Assembly (NCBI GenBank): GCA_038239345.1
Contig: JBBSEX010000002.1
Coordinates: 186,001-250,000, forward strand
Direction: 5' to 3'
DNA length: 64,000 nt
From: JBBSEX01 sp038239345
GTDB lineage: Bacteria > Acidobacteriota > Terriglobia > Bryobacterales > Bryobacteraceae
In this document: piece by piece, positions 8,518 to 17,334 of the stretch
Layout of the letters: each line of letters opens with the position of its first letter
Position numbering within the stretch: the first letter of the stretch is position 1
Notes under the pieces: generated by a model
What the model saw: the letters and a program-made list of their open reading frames with translations, nothing else
Databases searched by the model: none
Told to the model about the DNA's origin: nothing
Translations under genes and position numbers: made by a program

Positions 8518-10409
8518 TGGTGAGCCCTACGTTCAAGCCCTTTCTTGCGTCGCTGCTGGTGGCCACTACAGTTCTGGCGACCGATGAATCTACAACTGGA
8601 ATCCGCCGTCTGGGGCGACCCTATCAGGCTCCGGTAATTGCGCCGGTCGATCTGACCAATTCGCAGCGTGTGCGTGGATTGCTTCGCGCCGGGAATATTT
8701 ATCTATCTCTCTCCGACGCAATTTCGCTCGCGCTGGAAAACAATCTCGACATCGAACTGCAGCGTTATAATCTCCCGATCGCCGCCACGGAAATTCTTCG
8801 GGCCAAGGGCGGCGGGGTTACGCGGGGAATTCTATACTCGCTGGCCGAAGCGCCGGTCGGTGTCGGCGGACCCGCGAGTCCTTTGGTAACAACCGCTGCG
8901 TCGGGAAATCTTCCGGCGGGTACCGTGGCCACGAATCCCTCGGAACTCGGCGTTCTCAACGAAGCGCCGCTGAATCTGACGCTCAATGGCACGATCCCAT
9001 ACTCGTCCGGTCCGTTAATCCCGATATACGATCCCGCTCTGATCGGGACGTTGAACTGGGGTCATCAATCGATACCGCAAACGAACGGAGTTACCACCGG
9101 CACCAGCGTGTTGAATACGGATACCACCAACGCTAACGCCGGCTATGCCCAGGGGTTCAGTTCCGGTACGGCGGTTAACGTGGGGTTCAATAATCAGCGG
9201 TCGTCGCTCAATTCGATGCGCACGTCCTACAATCCGTTCACTACTTCCAATCTTGGTCTGACGGTAACGCAGCCGTTGCTGCGGGGCTTCGGCATTTCGG
9301 TGAATCGGCGGTACATTCGTATTGCCGAGAACGAACGGAAGATCGCCGATCTGCTGTTCCGCCAACAACTGATCACGACGGTTTATGGCGTTGTTCGTCT
9401 TTACACCGATCTGGTGGCGTTGTATGAGGACGTCAAGGTGAAGGAAGAGACATTGGGTCTGGCTGAGAAGCTGTACTCCGACACCAAAGCGCAAGTGGAT
9501 GAAGGAACCCAGGCGCCGATTGAGTTGACCCGGGCCAACGCCCAGGTGTTTGCCCTACGCCAGGAATTGATTAACTCACGCGGGCTTCAGGAAGAGCAGG
9601 AAGCGGTGATCAAGACCGTTATCACGCGGCGCGGCGTGGGGGCTCCCGACATCCAGTCGGCGCGTGTGATTCCGACAGATTCCTTTCCCGTACCGGACAG
9701 CGATAATCTGCGCTCAGTACCCGATCTTCTGGCCGATGCCGCCCAAAATCGGCCCGACCTGCAACAAGCCGGTGTACAGATCACGAATAACGAGCTGTTT
9801 CTGAAAGGATCGCGAAACGGACTCCTTCCGCAATTTGACATCGTTGGAACCGCGCAGAACAACGCCTTGGCGGGCGAAGTGAATCCTCTTCTGGGCGGTA
9901 CCGCATCGCCGCCCGATCCACAATTTATCGGCGGATATGGCAGCGCGCTAGAACAGTTGGCAGCCCGCCGCTATCCCAGCTACAGCATCGGCGTGCAACT
10001 GAATTTGCCGTTACGAAATAGAATCGCCCAGGCCGATGTGGCGCGAGACGAACTGCAGGTCCGGCAATCGCAGGTTCGTTTCCAGCAATTACAGAATCAA
10101 GCGCAATTGGAAGTGGAGGATGCGTTAATCGCCCTGCGCCGCGCGCGATCATCATATGAAGCAGCCGTGCAGACGCAGGGTTTGCAGGAAGAATCGCTCA
10201 AGGCGGAGCAGGCGAAGTTCGAGGTTGGCGCGTCCACCAGTTTCTTCCTGATTCAATATCAAAGCTTCCTGGCGCAGGCCCGATCCACTGTGGTGGCGGC
10301 ACGCAGTGCGTACTTGAAATCGCGGGCGGCGCTGCAGCGGGCGACGGGGACAATCCTCGACGAAAACCACGTGTCGATGAGCGAAGCGTTAACGGCGGGC
10401 CGGCGGTAG
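8517..10409 (+). CDS. TolC-family outer-membrane efflux channel
   Basis: A 630-residue protein with a Sec signal peptide (residues 1-22, FLASLLVATTVLA). It is followed by the duplicated helical outer-membrane factor repeats: LSLSDAISLALENNLDIEL in the first, and a second repeat with PDLQQAGVQITNNE and long Gln/Ala coiled coils. The early part contains a long Thr/Asn/Gly-rich section at about residues 100-240, making it longer than E. coli TolC (about 470 residues mature). The ATG overlaps the adaptor stop by one base (TAATG), indicating translational coupling. It forms the exit duct for the RND pump encoded just upstream. Confidence 0.92.
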   Translation: MVSPTFKPFLASLLVATTVLATDESTTGIRRLGRPYQAPVIAPVDLTNSQRVRGLLRAGNIYLSLSDAISLALENNLDIELQRYNLPIAATEILRAKGGGVTRGILYSLAEAPVGVGGPASPLVTTAASGNLPAGTVATNPSELGVLNEAPLNLTLNGTIPYSSGPLIPIYDPALIGTLNWGHQSIPQTNGVTTGTSVLNTDTTNANAGYAQGFSSGTAVNVGFNNQRSSLNSMRTSYNPFTTSNLGLTVTQPLLRGFGISVNRRYIRIAENERKIADLLFRQQLITTVYGVVRLYTDLVALYEDVKVKEETLGLAEKLYSDTKAQVDEGTQAPIELTRANAQVFALRQELINSRGLQEEQEAVIKTVITRRGVGAPDIQSARVIPTDSFPVPDSDNLRSVPDLLADAAQNRPDLQQAGVQITNNELFLKGSRNGLLPQFDIVGTAQNNALAGEVNPLLGGTASPPDPQFIGGYGSALEQLAARRYPSYSIGVQLNLPLRNRIAQADVARDELQVRQSQVRFQQLQNQAQLEVEDALIALRRARSSYEAAVQTQGLQEESLKAEQAKFEVGASTSFFLIQYQSFLAQARSTVVAARSAYLKSRAALQRATGTILDENHVSMSEALTAGRR

Positions 10410-10417
10410 GCAGGCAG

Positions 10418-10446
10418 TTGACTGTTCCACGCTTTGCGAGTAGACT
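10418..10446 (+). promoter_or_regulatory. Probable sigma70-type promoter for the PEP-CTERM gene
   Basis: TTGACT (10418-10423) and TAGACT (10441-10446) are separated by 17 bases, close to the consensus -35 and -10 elements. They lie about 50 bases before the ATG at 10497, after the last gene of the efflux operon. This is a match by eye only; the transcription start is not known. Confidence 0.45.
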
Positions 10447-10496
10447 TCGTTATCGTGAATTGTGGACAAACAGTAATGAATATTCTCGGAGGGTTC

Positions 10497-11138
10497 ATGG
10501 ATTTTCAATCGGCTTTTCGTAGGTGCGGTCTTCTAGCGGGCCTCGTATGTGGTTTGGGAAGTGTGTCGCAGGCTGCGGTTATCTTCGACACCACCACTTC
10601 ACTTTCGGCGAGTGACTCCACGGAACTCGGGCGCATCGGCCGCACCGGTGTGCCGAGTGACTGGTCGGCTGCGAAAGCATTCCCGGGTGTGATCAACACC
10701 ACTGTGTCGTATTCTTACAGAACATTCGATATCGATACTCTGGGATTCAACTTCATCCAGATCAACATTTTCGATTTCGCCAATGGCGCCAATCTCTTCC
10801 TTGCCGCCTATTCTCCGTCATACACCGCCCCTGCAACGGCAACCAACTATTTAGGAGATGCCGGGAGTTCTCCCGATTACTTCGGAGCTGACGCCGTTAC
10901 TTTTCAGGTGATCGTGCCTACTGGCCAACATCTGATCCTGGTGCTGAATGAAACGGCCGGTGGGGCCAACTCCGCAACGGCCTTTGGACATCTGACAGAC
11001 ATTCAAGTTGAGGGGTTTACCGATACGGACTTCAACGATACTCTTGCTCCTGAGCCCAGCGCGATCATACTGACCGGAAGCGGTCTGGCACTCAGTGGTT
11101 TGATAGCTTTCCTGCGCCGCCGCAAGACCGCTGCTTAG
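10497..11138 (+). CDS. PEP-CTERM sorted extracellular protein
   Basis: A 213-residue protein with an N-terminal signal peptide (LLAGLVCGLGSVSQA) and a C-terminal PEP-CTERM sorting tripartite signal: PEPSAIILTGSG, then a hydrophobic helix, then the basic tail RRRKTAA. Such proteins are cut and released by exosortase (EpsH/XrtA family) and usually end in the exopolysaccharide matrix. The middle is Thr/Ser/Asn-rich, fits a beta-sandwich, and has no recognised enzyme motif. The ATG at 10497 follows GGAGGG at 10488-10493; an in-frame start at 10434 is less likely because it lies within the promoter region. No exosortase gene is in this window. Confidence 0.85.
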   Translation: MDFQSAFRRCGLLAGLVCGLGSVSQAAVIFDTTTSLSASDSTELGRIGRTGVPSDWSAAKAFPGVINTTVSYSYRTFDIDTLGFNFIQINIFDFANGANLFLAAYSPSYTAPATATNYLGDAGSSPDYFGADAVTFQVIVPTGQHLILVLNETAGGANSATAFGHLTDIQVEGFTDTDFNDTLAPEPSAIILTGSGLALSGLIAFLRRRKTAA

Positions 11139-11163
11139 AACTACTACCTCTTCGCAAAAAAAG

Positions 11164-11189
11164 GGCTCCGCATTTCCGCGGAGCCTTTT
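11164..11189. terminator. Rho-independent terminator, probably bidirectional
   Basis: A perfect 8-base stem (GGCTCCGC / GCGGAGCC) closes a 6-base loop ATTTCC. A run of A precedes it and TTTT follows it, so it can act on both strands. It lies between the PEP-CTERM gene (+) and the subtilase-like gene (-), which converge here. It is the clearest intrinsic terminator in the window. Confidence 0.85.
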
Positions 11190-11229
11190 ACGTTTATAAC
11201 CACCCGCTTGCCTTGCGTGTGCCGGCGAC

Positions 11230-13221
11230 CTATAGCGGAGGTCCGAAGGCCAGAGCGGCTTGCACCGCTGGTAGGGCCATGACGATGCCGAAGCCTGAAT
11301 TGCGATCGGTGCCCGGAGCCATGTTATCCAGGGCCGTTGACGTCATGATGTTCTTAATTTGAACGTTTGTGAGAGCCGGGTTCGCGGACTTTACAAGTCC
11401 TGCAATTGCGGCTGCGTGTGGCGCCGCGGCGGAAGTTCCAAAGAACGGAAGAAAGCCCGGCGTTTTCGTGAACGTCCCGTCGGCCGCCGTGATGTCGGGC
11501 TTCTGCAGGGTAGTCCCGCCGTTGGTGGCGAACAGGAGATTGCCCGGGGTGATCTCGCTGCCGTCCGGATTGTAAAAGATTTTCCTTGGGCCGTCCGAGC
11601 TAAACGGCTCGATGGGATTGGCTGCCCCGGTGAAAGGCTTCGTGCCCGCATGAGCGCTGTTCCAAAACGTTGCCGCGGTGCATACCGTATTCAGGCCTGC
11701 GTTGTGGCCGGAGGTTGAGCCAGAGGTGGCAATAGATAATGTCCCGCGATTGGTGTCGACACGAAGGGCTCGGGGACTACCCGAAAAGAGAACGACGACA
11801 ATCCGGTCTCCCGGTACGGAACAGTAGCCAGATGCGCTGGCGGTGCCGCAATTAGAGCCGCCGATGATCTCGAACGGATCCGAAGCTCCGCTTTGCGACT
11901 GGGCGGAGAAGCCTTTCAGGATTGTACCCGCGGCGTTGAGCGCGAACAGATCGTAATCGTTACTGCTTGCCCCCAGTGGGTCGGACCACTTGAGGCTGAT
12001 CGGCACACTGGTGCCGGACGTGAGCACATCATAGTTCTGACCGCCAAAGCTATGAAAGTTGCCCGTCTCGCCGGTGCCGGTCGCAATAACGCCGCTGACC
12101 GCACCGCCGTCAACAAAGTCGCCTTCCCAGGTCCCCGAGGTTCCAAACGTCAAATTGCCGCTATTTGCCGCCGAGGAGAAATAAAGAGCGCCGCTGGCGG
12201 TCACGGTGTTCACCGCTTGGGCGATGGGTCCATCCTGAAATGCACCCTCGGAGAAATAAGTGACGTCGTCGACGATGATGTCGCAGCCATAAGTATTGCG
12301 AAGGGCAATGATATTCGCCGCAAATTGCGCTCCGGAGATGAAAGCCGAGGCAAAGAACAACTTCGCGCCTGGCGCAAGATCGTGAATCAGCTCCATCATC
12401 GCGGTTCCTTCGTCCGCGCCCGTTCCAGCCTGGCCCGTAAGGACTGTGACGTCAGCCGGAAGGTCGCCGGTAGCGATTAAAGCCGCCACGCGAGCAGGCG
12501 AAGCGCTATCCGACAGTACGCCAATCTTCACACCTGTTCCATTGATGCCAAGTGCAACGGCTTGATTCGCACGATGCGTGATATAGCCCTGACTGGTGAC
12601 TGCGCCTACGAACGACGCGAGTCCACTGCGGCTGAGCCACGATCCAAGATTCGGCACATAGCCGTTTGAAGCGAGCAATGGCAACTGACGCTCGATTTGT
12701 TCGACGATCCTTGCACGCCGTTCCGCATGAGTCAGCTTTCGCTCTGGCGCCCCGGTAGGTGGACGGGTAAATCCGTTCGTCACACGGCCGTCGGGCGGGT
12801 TGATGGAAAGCACGTCCGGCAAAGCGGCGACTGACTCGAGCGCGGCTAAGGGAATGTTGGCACTAACTGAACCGTATTGCGGAACGCTAGCGGTTACCTG
12901 ACCGACGGCTTGAATTTGCTGCAAGAGAGCGGCAGTTACATTGCCTTTGATCTCGACCGCTATCAGCCCCTGCGCATCCGTGCCCGCCACGGAAACCAAT
13001 CCACTCGGGATGCCATTCATGGGCTCCTGCCGCGCTGCTTTTGCGGCAAACACCAAATTACCGCCAATTTTTTGCTGAGCGGGCGTGAAAGACGCCTTCA
13101 TTTGCAAAATGGCTTGAATTTGCTGGGTGGCCGCATCGCTGATCGGCTGGGCCGAAAGGGTAAGGGTGCCTGCCAACAGGGACAAGATTATTCCTACACC
13201 TCGAGTCACAGATTTTCTCAT
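11230..13221 (-). CDS. Secreted subtilisin-like (S8/S53) peptidase, non-canonical active site
   Basis: A 663-residue protein with a signal peptide (residues 1-24) and a subtilase core. The aspartate motif KIGVLSDS (Asp238) and serine motif GTSAAAPHAAAIAG (Ser597) are clear. Where classical subtilases carry HGTxVAG, the sequence reads GADEGTAMMELIHDLAPGA (residues 268-286), so the catalytic histidine is not in its usual place and Glu271 may take its role, as glutamate does in sedolisins. The region from 30 to 145 may be a propeptide. The insert between 355 and 590 contains a beta-rich domain with a Cys pair. It starts with ATG after a perfect AAAGGAGG ribosome-binding site. It is probably an extracellular protease; the substrate is unknown. 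Confidence 0.8.
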   Translation of the reverse strand: MRKSVTRGVGIILSLLAGTLTLSAQPISDAATQQIQAILQMKASFTPAQQKIGGNLVFAAKAARQEPMNGIPSGLVSVAGTDAQGLIAVEIKGNVTAALLQQIQAVGQVTASVPQYGSVSANIPLAALESVAALPDVLSINPPDGRVTNGFTRPPTGAPERKLTHAERRARIVEQIERQLPLLASNGYVPNLGSWLSRSGLASFVGAVTSQGYITHRANQAVALGINGTGVKIGVLSDSASPARVAALIATGDLPADVTVLTGQAGTGADEGTAMMELIHDLAPGAKLFFASAFISGAQFAANIIALRNTYGCDIIVDDVTYFSEGAFQDGPIAQAVNTVTASGALYFSSAANSGNLTFGTSGTWEGDFVDGGAVSGVIATGTGETGNFHSFGGQNYDVLTSGTSVPISLKWSDPLGASSNDYDLFALNAAGTILKGFSAQSQSGASDPFEIIGGSNCGTASASGYCSVPGDRIVVVLFSGSPRALRVDTNRGTLSIATSGSTSGHNAGLNTVCTAATFWNSAHAGTKPFTGAANPIEPFSSDGPRKIFYNPDGSEITPGNLLFATNGGTTLQKPDITAADGTFTKTPGFLPFFGTSAAAPHAAAIAGLVKSANPALTNVQIKNIMTSTALDNMAPGTDRNSGFGIVMALPAVQAALAFGPPL

Positions 13222-13320
13222 AGTCCGGAGCCTCCTTTTGACAACCTATGGCTCAGAAGTATATCACTATTATTTTCATTGAAACCTTCGATGCTTCCTG
13301 GGGTTACATTTGACTTGCAG

Positions 13321-13818
13321 ATGAAGCCAACGCCAAGGTACTTAGTTTTTATATTAGTTGGTTGCTTACATCTACCGGCCGCCGACGGTCGTGTGCAGCC
13401 CGCGCGCGTTTGCGAAGTGCTTGAAAATCTCACCGCTTATACTGGTGCGCCAGTGGCGATTGTCGGCCGTTTTTCGTTCCGCGACGGACGCCGCTTTCTA
13501 AGCGAGCAAGGTTGTGAACCGAAGGAAAATACGACGCCGGCGGCTTTTCGAGTGACCTTCAGCGCAACCGATGGTCCGAAGCCACCGCCTGTGTTTGAAA
13601 TCGAATCGGACATGGTGTATCGCAAACTACGGCTGATTCAGAAACATACTTCGCTCGGAAAGTTCCCCTTCGGCACGCCCAATTTCGATCGCTGGGCAGT
13701 GGTCTATGGACGCGTCCTGGCCATAAAGCCGGGATCGATTCCCGAGAATGGAGAGTTTCCGGCAACTACGGCGGAACTGGTCTGCCGGGGCGAAGCAGTA
13801 ATCATGTTCTTGCAATAG
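13321..13818 (+). CDS. Small secreted protein of unknown function
   Basis: The ATG at 13321 gives 165 residues with an N-terminal hydrophobic segment (YLVFILVGCLHLPAADG) that should act as a Sec signal. The mature part begins VCEVLENLTAYTGAPVAIVGRF and looks like an all-beta domain with two conserved-looking cysteines. The arrangement resembles unnamed acidobacterial secreted proteins that I can recall only as hypothetical. The open frame runs much further upstream (from 12877), but that part is antisense to the subtilase gene and is rejected. It is divergent from that gene and shares a 99-base intergenic region with it. Confidence 0.65.
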   Translation: MKPTPRYLVFILVGCLHLPAADGRVQPARVCEVLENLTAYTGAPVAIVGRFSFRDGRRFLSEQGCEPKENTTPAAFRVTFSATDGPKPPPVFEIESDMVYRKLRLIQKHTSLGKFPFGTPNFDRWAVVYGRVLAIKPGSIPENGEFPATTAELVCRGEAVIMFLQ

Positions 13819-13856
13819 ACACACGCCGGATTACAGGTTAACCAAAAGCCTGGACG

Positions 13857-13886
13857 GGGCCTCCACACAGTCTACTGTATCGGCCC
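13857..13886. terminator. Possible hairpin between convergent genes
   Basis: Nested inverted repeats GGGCC (13857-13861) / GGCCC (13882-13886) and ACAGT (13867-13871) / ACTGT (13874-13878) could form an imperfect stem-loop in the 89-base gap between convergent genes. There is no strong T run on the + side. On the - side a TTTT lies about ten bases beyond the stem. A role in termination is a guess. Confidence 0.3.
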
Positions 13887-13907
13887 GATATCGACAATCT
13901 AAAACGT

Positions 13908-14918
13908 TTACTGAGTAGGCACGCCGGACGGAAGCGATTCCGCCGTTTGAATAAATGCCCGATATTCGACGGTAACTTTTGATTTCGCGGGAAGCCAACG
14001 ATAGGCGGGCACCCCGAATAATGTATTCCGTTCAATCATCTTACGGCGGGATTCGGGCATGGGCGACGCCCCGAACTCCAGGCCCCGGGTGATAGTTCGT
14101 CCGTTCCAGGGTGGGTTTTGGCGGCTGCGATTTTCTTCCCACAATCCCAACCAGGGAAAATCGGCCCACGCCCATTCATAGCCGAAGAGCACTTTCGATT
14201 CCGGCGACCAAGCGATGAAAAAACCCTTCGCCAGATGCGGATCCATCAAGTGCGTGGTAAATCCGCCGGAGACCGGGGCGCTAGTGAAAATTTGAAGATC
14301 CTCGACGCGGCCGTCATCGTGGGGGCGCATCGGCCAATCGAAGTCAACGCCCTCGAGCGTACGCGATTGCGTCGCCGGTGTCAGTAATTCCGTCGAACCG
14401 CCCACCAGAAATGGCGGCCCTAGCGTTACGTGCTGTGTCCACGCCGATGGCCGGTCCAGCGCCGACAGATTTTCGACAGTCTCGGTAAAGTGGACCGAAG
14501 TCCCGCGCAGTCGAATGACCCGTTCTATCGCCAACTGAGCCATTGGCATCGTTGCCCGAGCGGTCAATTCACCGTCTTTGGCATCAATCTGATATTCGAC
14601 AATGGAAGCTTCGCCGTGAACGTTCATTCCCGCCGCCGCCTCTTCGTCCGACGGCGCGCCGAAAAGATCCAGACACAAATTGTGCCCCATCAACCCGGCG
14701 AGCAATTTGCTTTCGGAATCGGCGCCATACTCGGGATGCCGGTTAGGACTATAAGTAGAGGGCTCAATCGACGGCCAAGGCGGCGTCCAAAGTGGATTTA
14801 CACCGCTCTGCTTGTGAAAGATCTCGGCGATGTGTCCGCCTTCAATCAAAACGGTGACGCGCAGCCGATCGTTTTCGATCGCAACGGCGCGCCGGTTACG
14901 GTACACGGATTCCGGCAT
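13908..14918 (-). CDS. Galactose mutarotase-fold protein (aldose epimerase-like)
   Basis: A 336-residue cytoplasmic protein without a signal peptide. Repeated beta-strand patterns, an early segment RLRVTVLIEGGHIAEIF and the central QHVTLGPPFL resemble the supersandwich fold of aldose 1-epimerases and related sugar-binding proteins, where a histidine in such a QHVT-like strand is common. The enzyme activity is uncertain, since relatives include non-catalytic carbohydrate-binding proteins. It starts 9 bases after the stop of the Gfo/Idh/MocA gene, so the two are probably co-transcribed and may act on the same sugar or sugar derivative. Confidence 0.55.
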   Translation of the reverse strand: MPESVYRNRRAVAIENDRLRVTVLIEGGHIAEIFHKQSGVNPLWTPPWPSIEPSTYSPNRHPEYGADSESKLLAGLMGHNLCLDLFGAPSDEEAAAGMNVHGEASIVEYQIDAKDGELTARATMPMAQLAIERVIRLRGTSVHFTETVENLSALDRPSAWTQHVTLGPPFLVGGSTELLTPATQSRTLEGVDFDWPMRPHDDGRVEDLQIFTSAPVSGGFTTHLMDPHLAKGFFIAWSPESKVLFGYEWAWADFPWLGLWEENRSRQNPPWNGRTITRGLEFGASPMPESRRKMIERNTLFGVPAYRWLPAKSKVTVEYRAFIQTAESLPSGVPTQ

Positions 14919-14927
14919 GGGCGAGAG

Positions 14928-16301
14928 TTACGCCTTTGCCGATTTCTCAAGACCCATCTTCTGGATCTCGTCGAACTTCACCTTGCGATCTTCATACATG
15001 GCGATATTGGAAAGCATCACGGCCGTGGAATCGTTCAACCCAACTTCCAGATCTGCCAGCGGACGCTTGCCATCCTTGCAGTTTTGCATGAACGTTTCGA
15101 GTTCCGTATCCACTGGATTACGATCTTCCTCGGAAACCATCACGCCCTTGCTGTACAGCCATTGGCGGGCGAACTTCATTTCCTTTCCAAGGAACGAATC
15201 GTTGCTGGATGGCAGATCCTTGTCCATCAGAATCGGCAGCGCGCGGGAGCCTGAGCTGGACACCATGGTCGCCCCGGCGGCTACAGGCTTCGCTGGACCA
15301 TTGGAAATATGCGGCTTGCCCGGTTCCCGGAACCACAGCGCCGTGCAGGCATGAATATCTTCGCCGACCGTAATTTCAACCGATCCTTCCGTACCCATGA
15401 TGCACTCGCCCATCTCCGAGCGGCTGGCATTGAAATAGGGAAGATGAGAGTTCGTGCTGATTGCCGAATAGACTAGCTTGCGCCCTTTGGGATACCCATA
15501 GATCAACTGAATATTATCGAAGATGTCGCGCCCGTCTTTCATCGTGTCCAGGCCACCGACACCCATCACATATTCCGGAGTGGCGCCAAACATCCAATCG
15601 GCAACGTCGATCTGGTGCGATGCCAACTCCGCCGTCTGACCGCCGGAAAATTCGCGGAACAAGCGCCAGTTCAAAGGGTTCTGCTTGCCACCGGGCTTCA
15701 TCAGCCAACCCGGATTGCGATGCCATTGCGCATGGACGTGGGTGACATCGCCCAACAATCCCTTGTCGATCATCTGTTTTACGGTTTGATAAAACTTGCT
15801 GTATCGGCGCTGCAGGCCAACCTGCATGGTCTGCTTCGGATGATCGGCCACCAGTTTGCGAAGCTGATGAGATTCCTCGGGTTTGAAGACCAGGCTCTTC
15901 TCGCAAAAAACGTGCTTGCCCGCCTGCAGCGCGTCCTTGGTAACAGGGAAGTGCATGTAAAGCGGAACCGCGATCAGAACGGCGTCGACGTTCTTCTGCG
16001 CCAGTAGCTCGCGGTAATCCTTAAACTTCGTGGGATTGGTGCCGATCGTCAGCGCCGCCGCATCCAGTGCCGTCGGATTCAGGTCGCACAGAGCGACGCA
16101 ATGGCCGTTGTCGATCTTGGAGAGATGCTTCAACAGGTATGACCCGCGGCTTCCCGTTCCAATCATTCCGAATTGGATCTGATCGTTGGCTGCCTTCACC
16201 TTCTGAATAAAAGGAGCGGCAAGTTGGGAGGCGGCCACTGCGGCACCGGCGGCGCCTGCCATTTTCACTACATCACGACGGGTAGGGTCAGTCTGGGGCA
16301 T
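14928..16301 (-). CDS. Gfo/Idh/MocA family oxidoreductase, Tat-exported
   Basis: A 457-residue protein. The N-terminus has a twin-arginine signal (TRRDVVKMAGAAGAAVAAS, Arg8-Arg9), so it is expected to be folded with its nicotinamide cofactor and exported by Tat. The Rossmann motif IGTGSRG, the GKHVFCEKSL segment with the conserved lysine, and ASHQIDVADW with the likely catalytic histidine identify the family. Members oxidise or epimerise sugars, inositols and sugar amines. The ATG at 16301 is chosen over an upstream start at 16346 because it places the Arg pair at the proper distance from the N-terminus. The mutarotase-fold gene follows within 9 bases. Confidence 0.9.
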   Translation of the reverse strand: MPQTDPTRRDVVKMAGAAGAAVAASQLAAPFIQKVKAANDQIQFGMIGTGSRGSYLLKHLSKIDNGHCVALCDLNPTALDAAALTIGTNPTKFKDYRELLAQKNVDAVLIAVPLYMHFPVTKDALQAGKHVFCEKSLVFKPEESHQLRKLVADHPKQTMQVGLQRRYSKFYQTVKQMIDKGLLGDVTHVHAQWHRNPGWLMKPGGKQNPLNWRLFREFSGGQTAELASHQIDVADWMFGATPEYVMGVGGLDTMKDGRDIFDNIQLIYGYPKGRKLVYSAISTNSHLPYFNASRSEMGECIMGTEGSVEITVGEDIHACTALWFREPGKPHISNGPAKPVAAGATMVSSSGSRALPILMDKDLPSSNDSFLGKEMKFARQWLYSKGVMVSEEDRNPVDTELETFMQNCKDGKRPLADLEVGLNDSTAVMLSNIAMYEDRKVKFDEIQKMGLEKSAKA

Positions 16302-16347
16302 GCGGGTTTTCCTAATTAGGAGGATAACAAATTCGCCGCTGGCCAAG

Positions 16348-17265
16348 TTACAGCGGGATCACCCGAGGCACGGATGCACTGGGAGTAATTTTATCGTCCT
16401 TGACGGTCGGCGGCGATTCGCAGGTGTTGCCTCGGGCCGACCACTCGGCGCCCGCCAGAATGATCATCGAAGCGCAAAATCCCCAAAGAATCAGTGCCGC
16501 CGAGTACTTAAACGGACCGTACTCGCTGGCTAGTTTCGCCTGCAGCCAATTCCATGTCAGCAGGTTGATGTATTTCAGGCCCTCCAAAAGGAGCCCGACC
16601 ACTATCGCGATTGGCAGTACGCGCGCGGCGGAAATCTTGGCGTTGGGCAGGATCCAATAGATGAGGAAAAGGATGAGAATAATTAACGGCACTGCCGCGA
16701 TCTTAAGAAAGAGAGCGGACGCGTAGGCTGGCGCCGTGCCCATCGTTTTGTGCAGGAATTCCGTATTCAGCGCGGTTAACATCATGGAGAGCATGGCCAA
16801 TCCGCCGCAGATGAAAATCAGGCCCAGACTGACCAGCTGGTTGCGCCAATAACTGCGATTAGTGGTGATTCCCCAACATCGATTGAGCGCCACTTCCATC
16901 GGTTCGAATACTCCGTTGGCGGTGAAGAGCAGCAGTACCAGGGACGCGATCTGCGGCGTTTTTCCCCGGGATTGGACCGTCGACCACAAATTTCTCTGGA
17001 TGAAAGCGCCCAGTTCATCGGGGAAATAGTCCTTCAAAGCAAGAAAGATCGCGTTGGTAGCCGCCTCCCAGTGCAGCACGTAGTAACACAGCGAGAGCAT
17101 CACGATCAGGAACGGAAAAAAGGACAGTACGATGTTCGCCGCGATGGAAAAGGCGTAAACATGGACCTCAGTCGTCAGCCAATAGCGGACAGTGGGGACA
17201 ATGTGACCGGCGGCGCGGCGTAGCACCGATCTTGGGGGTTCAACGATATTAGGGGCCAATTCCAC
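16348..17265 (-). CDS. YihY/BrkB family inner-membrane protein
   Basis: A 305-residue membrane protein with about six hydrophobic helices. The segment AFSIAANIVLSFFPFLIVML and the motif NGVFEPMEVALNRCWGI are typical of the YihY (formerly ribonuclease BN/BrkB) family. The C-terminal helices include EYGPFKYSAALILWGFCAS. No enzymatic function is firmly established for the family; roles in envelope integrity and lipid transport have been proposed. The start codon is GTG at 17263-17265. The gene lies 46 bases upstream of the oxidoreductase gene on the same strand. Confidence 0.88.
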   Translation of the reverse strand: MELAPNIVEPPRSVLRRAAGHIVPTVRYWLTTEVHVYAFSIAANIVLSFFPFLIVMLSLCYYVLHWEAATNAIFLALKDYFPDELGAFIQRNLWSTVQSRGKTPQIASLVLLLFTANGVFEPMEVALNRCWGITTNRSYWRNQLVSLGLIFICGGLAMLSMMLTALNTEFLHKTMGTAPAYASALFLKIAAVPLIILILFLIYWILPNAKISAARVLPIAIVVGLLLEGLKYINLLTWNWLQAKLASEYGPFKYSAALILWGFCASMIILAGAEWSARGNTCESPPTVKDDKITPSASVPRVIPL

Positions 17266-17334
17266 ACTCCAGAGTAACGCGACATACGCTCCCGGCTAGC
17301 GGGAATGTCCGTTTCCGCCGATAATGGATTTAAG

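Noticed and set aside
11893..12480. 195-codon open frame on the + strand
   Set aside because: Antisense to the subtilase-like gene, basic composition and no recognisable motif.
12877..13320. Long 5' extension of the small secreted protein gene
   Set aside because: It runs antisense through the start of the subtilase gene and would bury the signal peptide that begins at 13321.
14430..15254. 274-codon open frame on the + strand
   Set aside because: Antisense to the mutarotase-fold and Gfo/Idh/MocA genes, both of which have clear family motifs.
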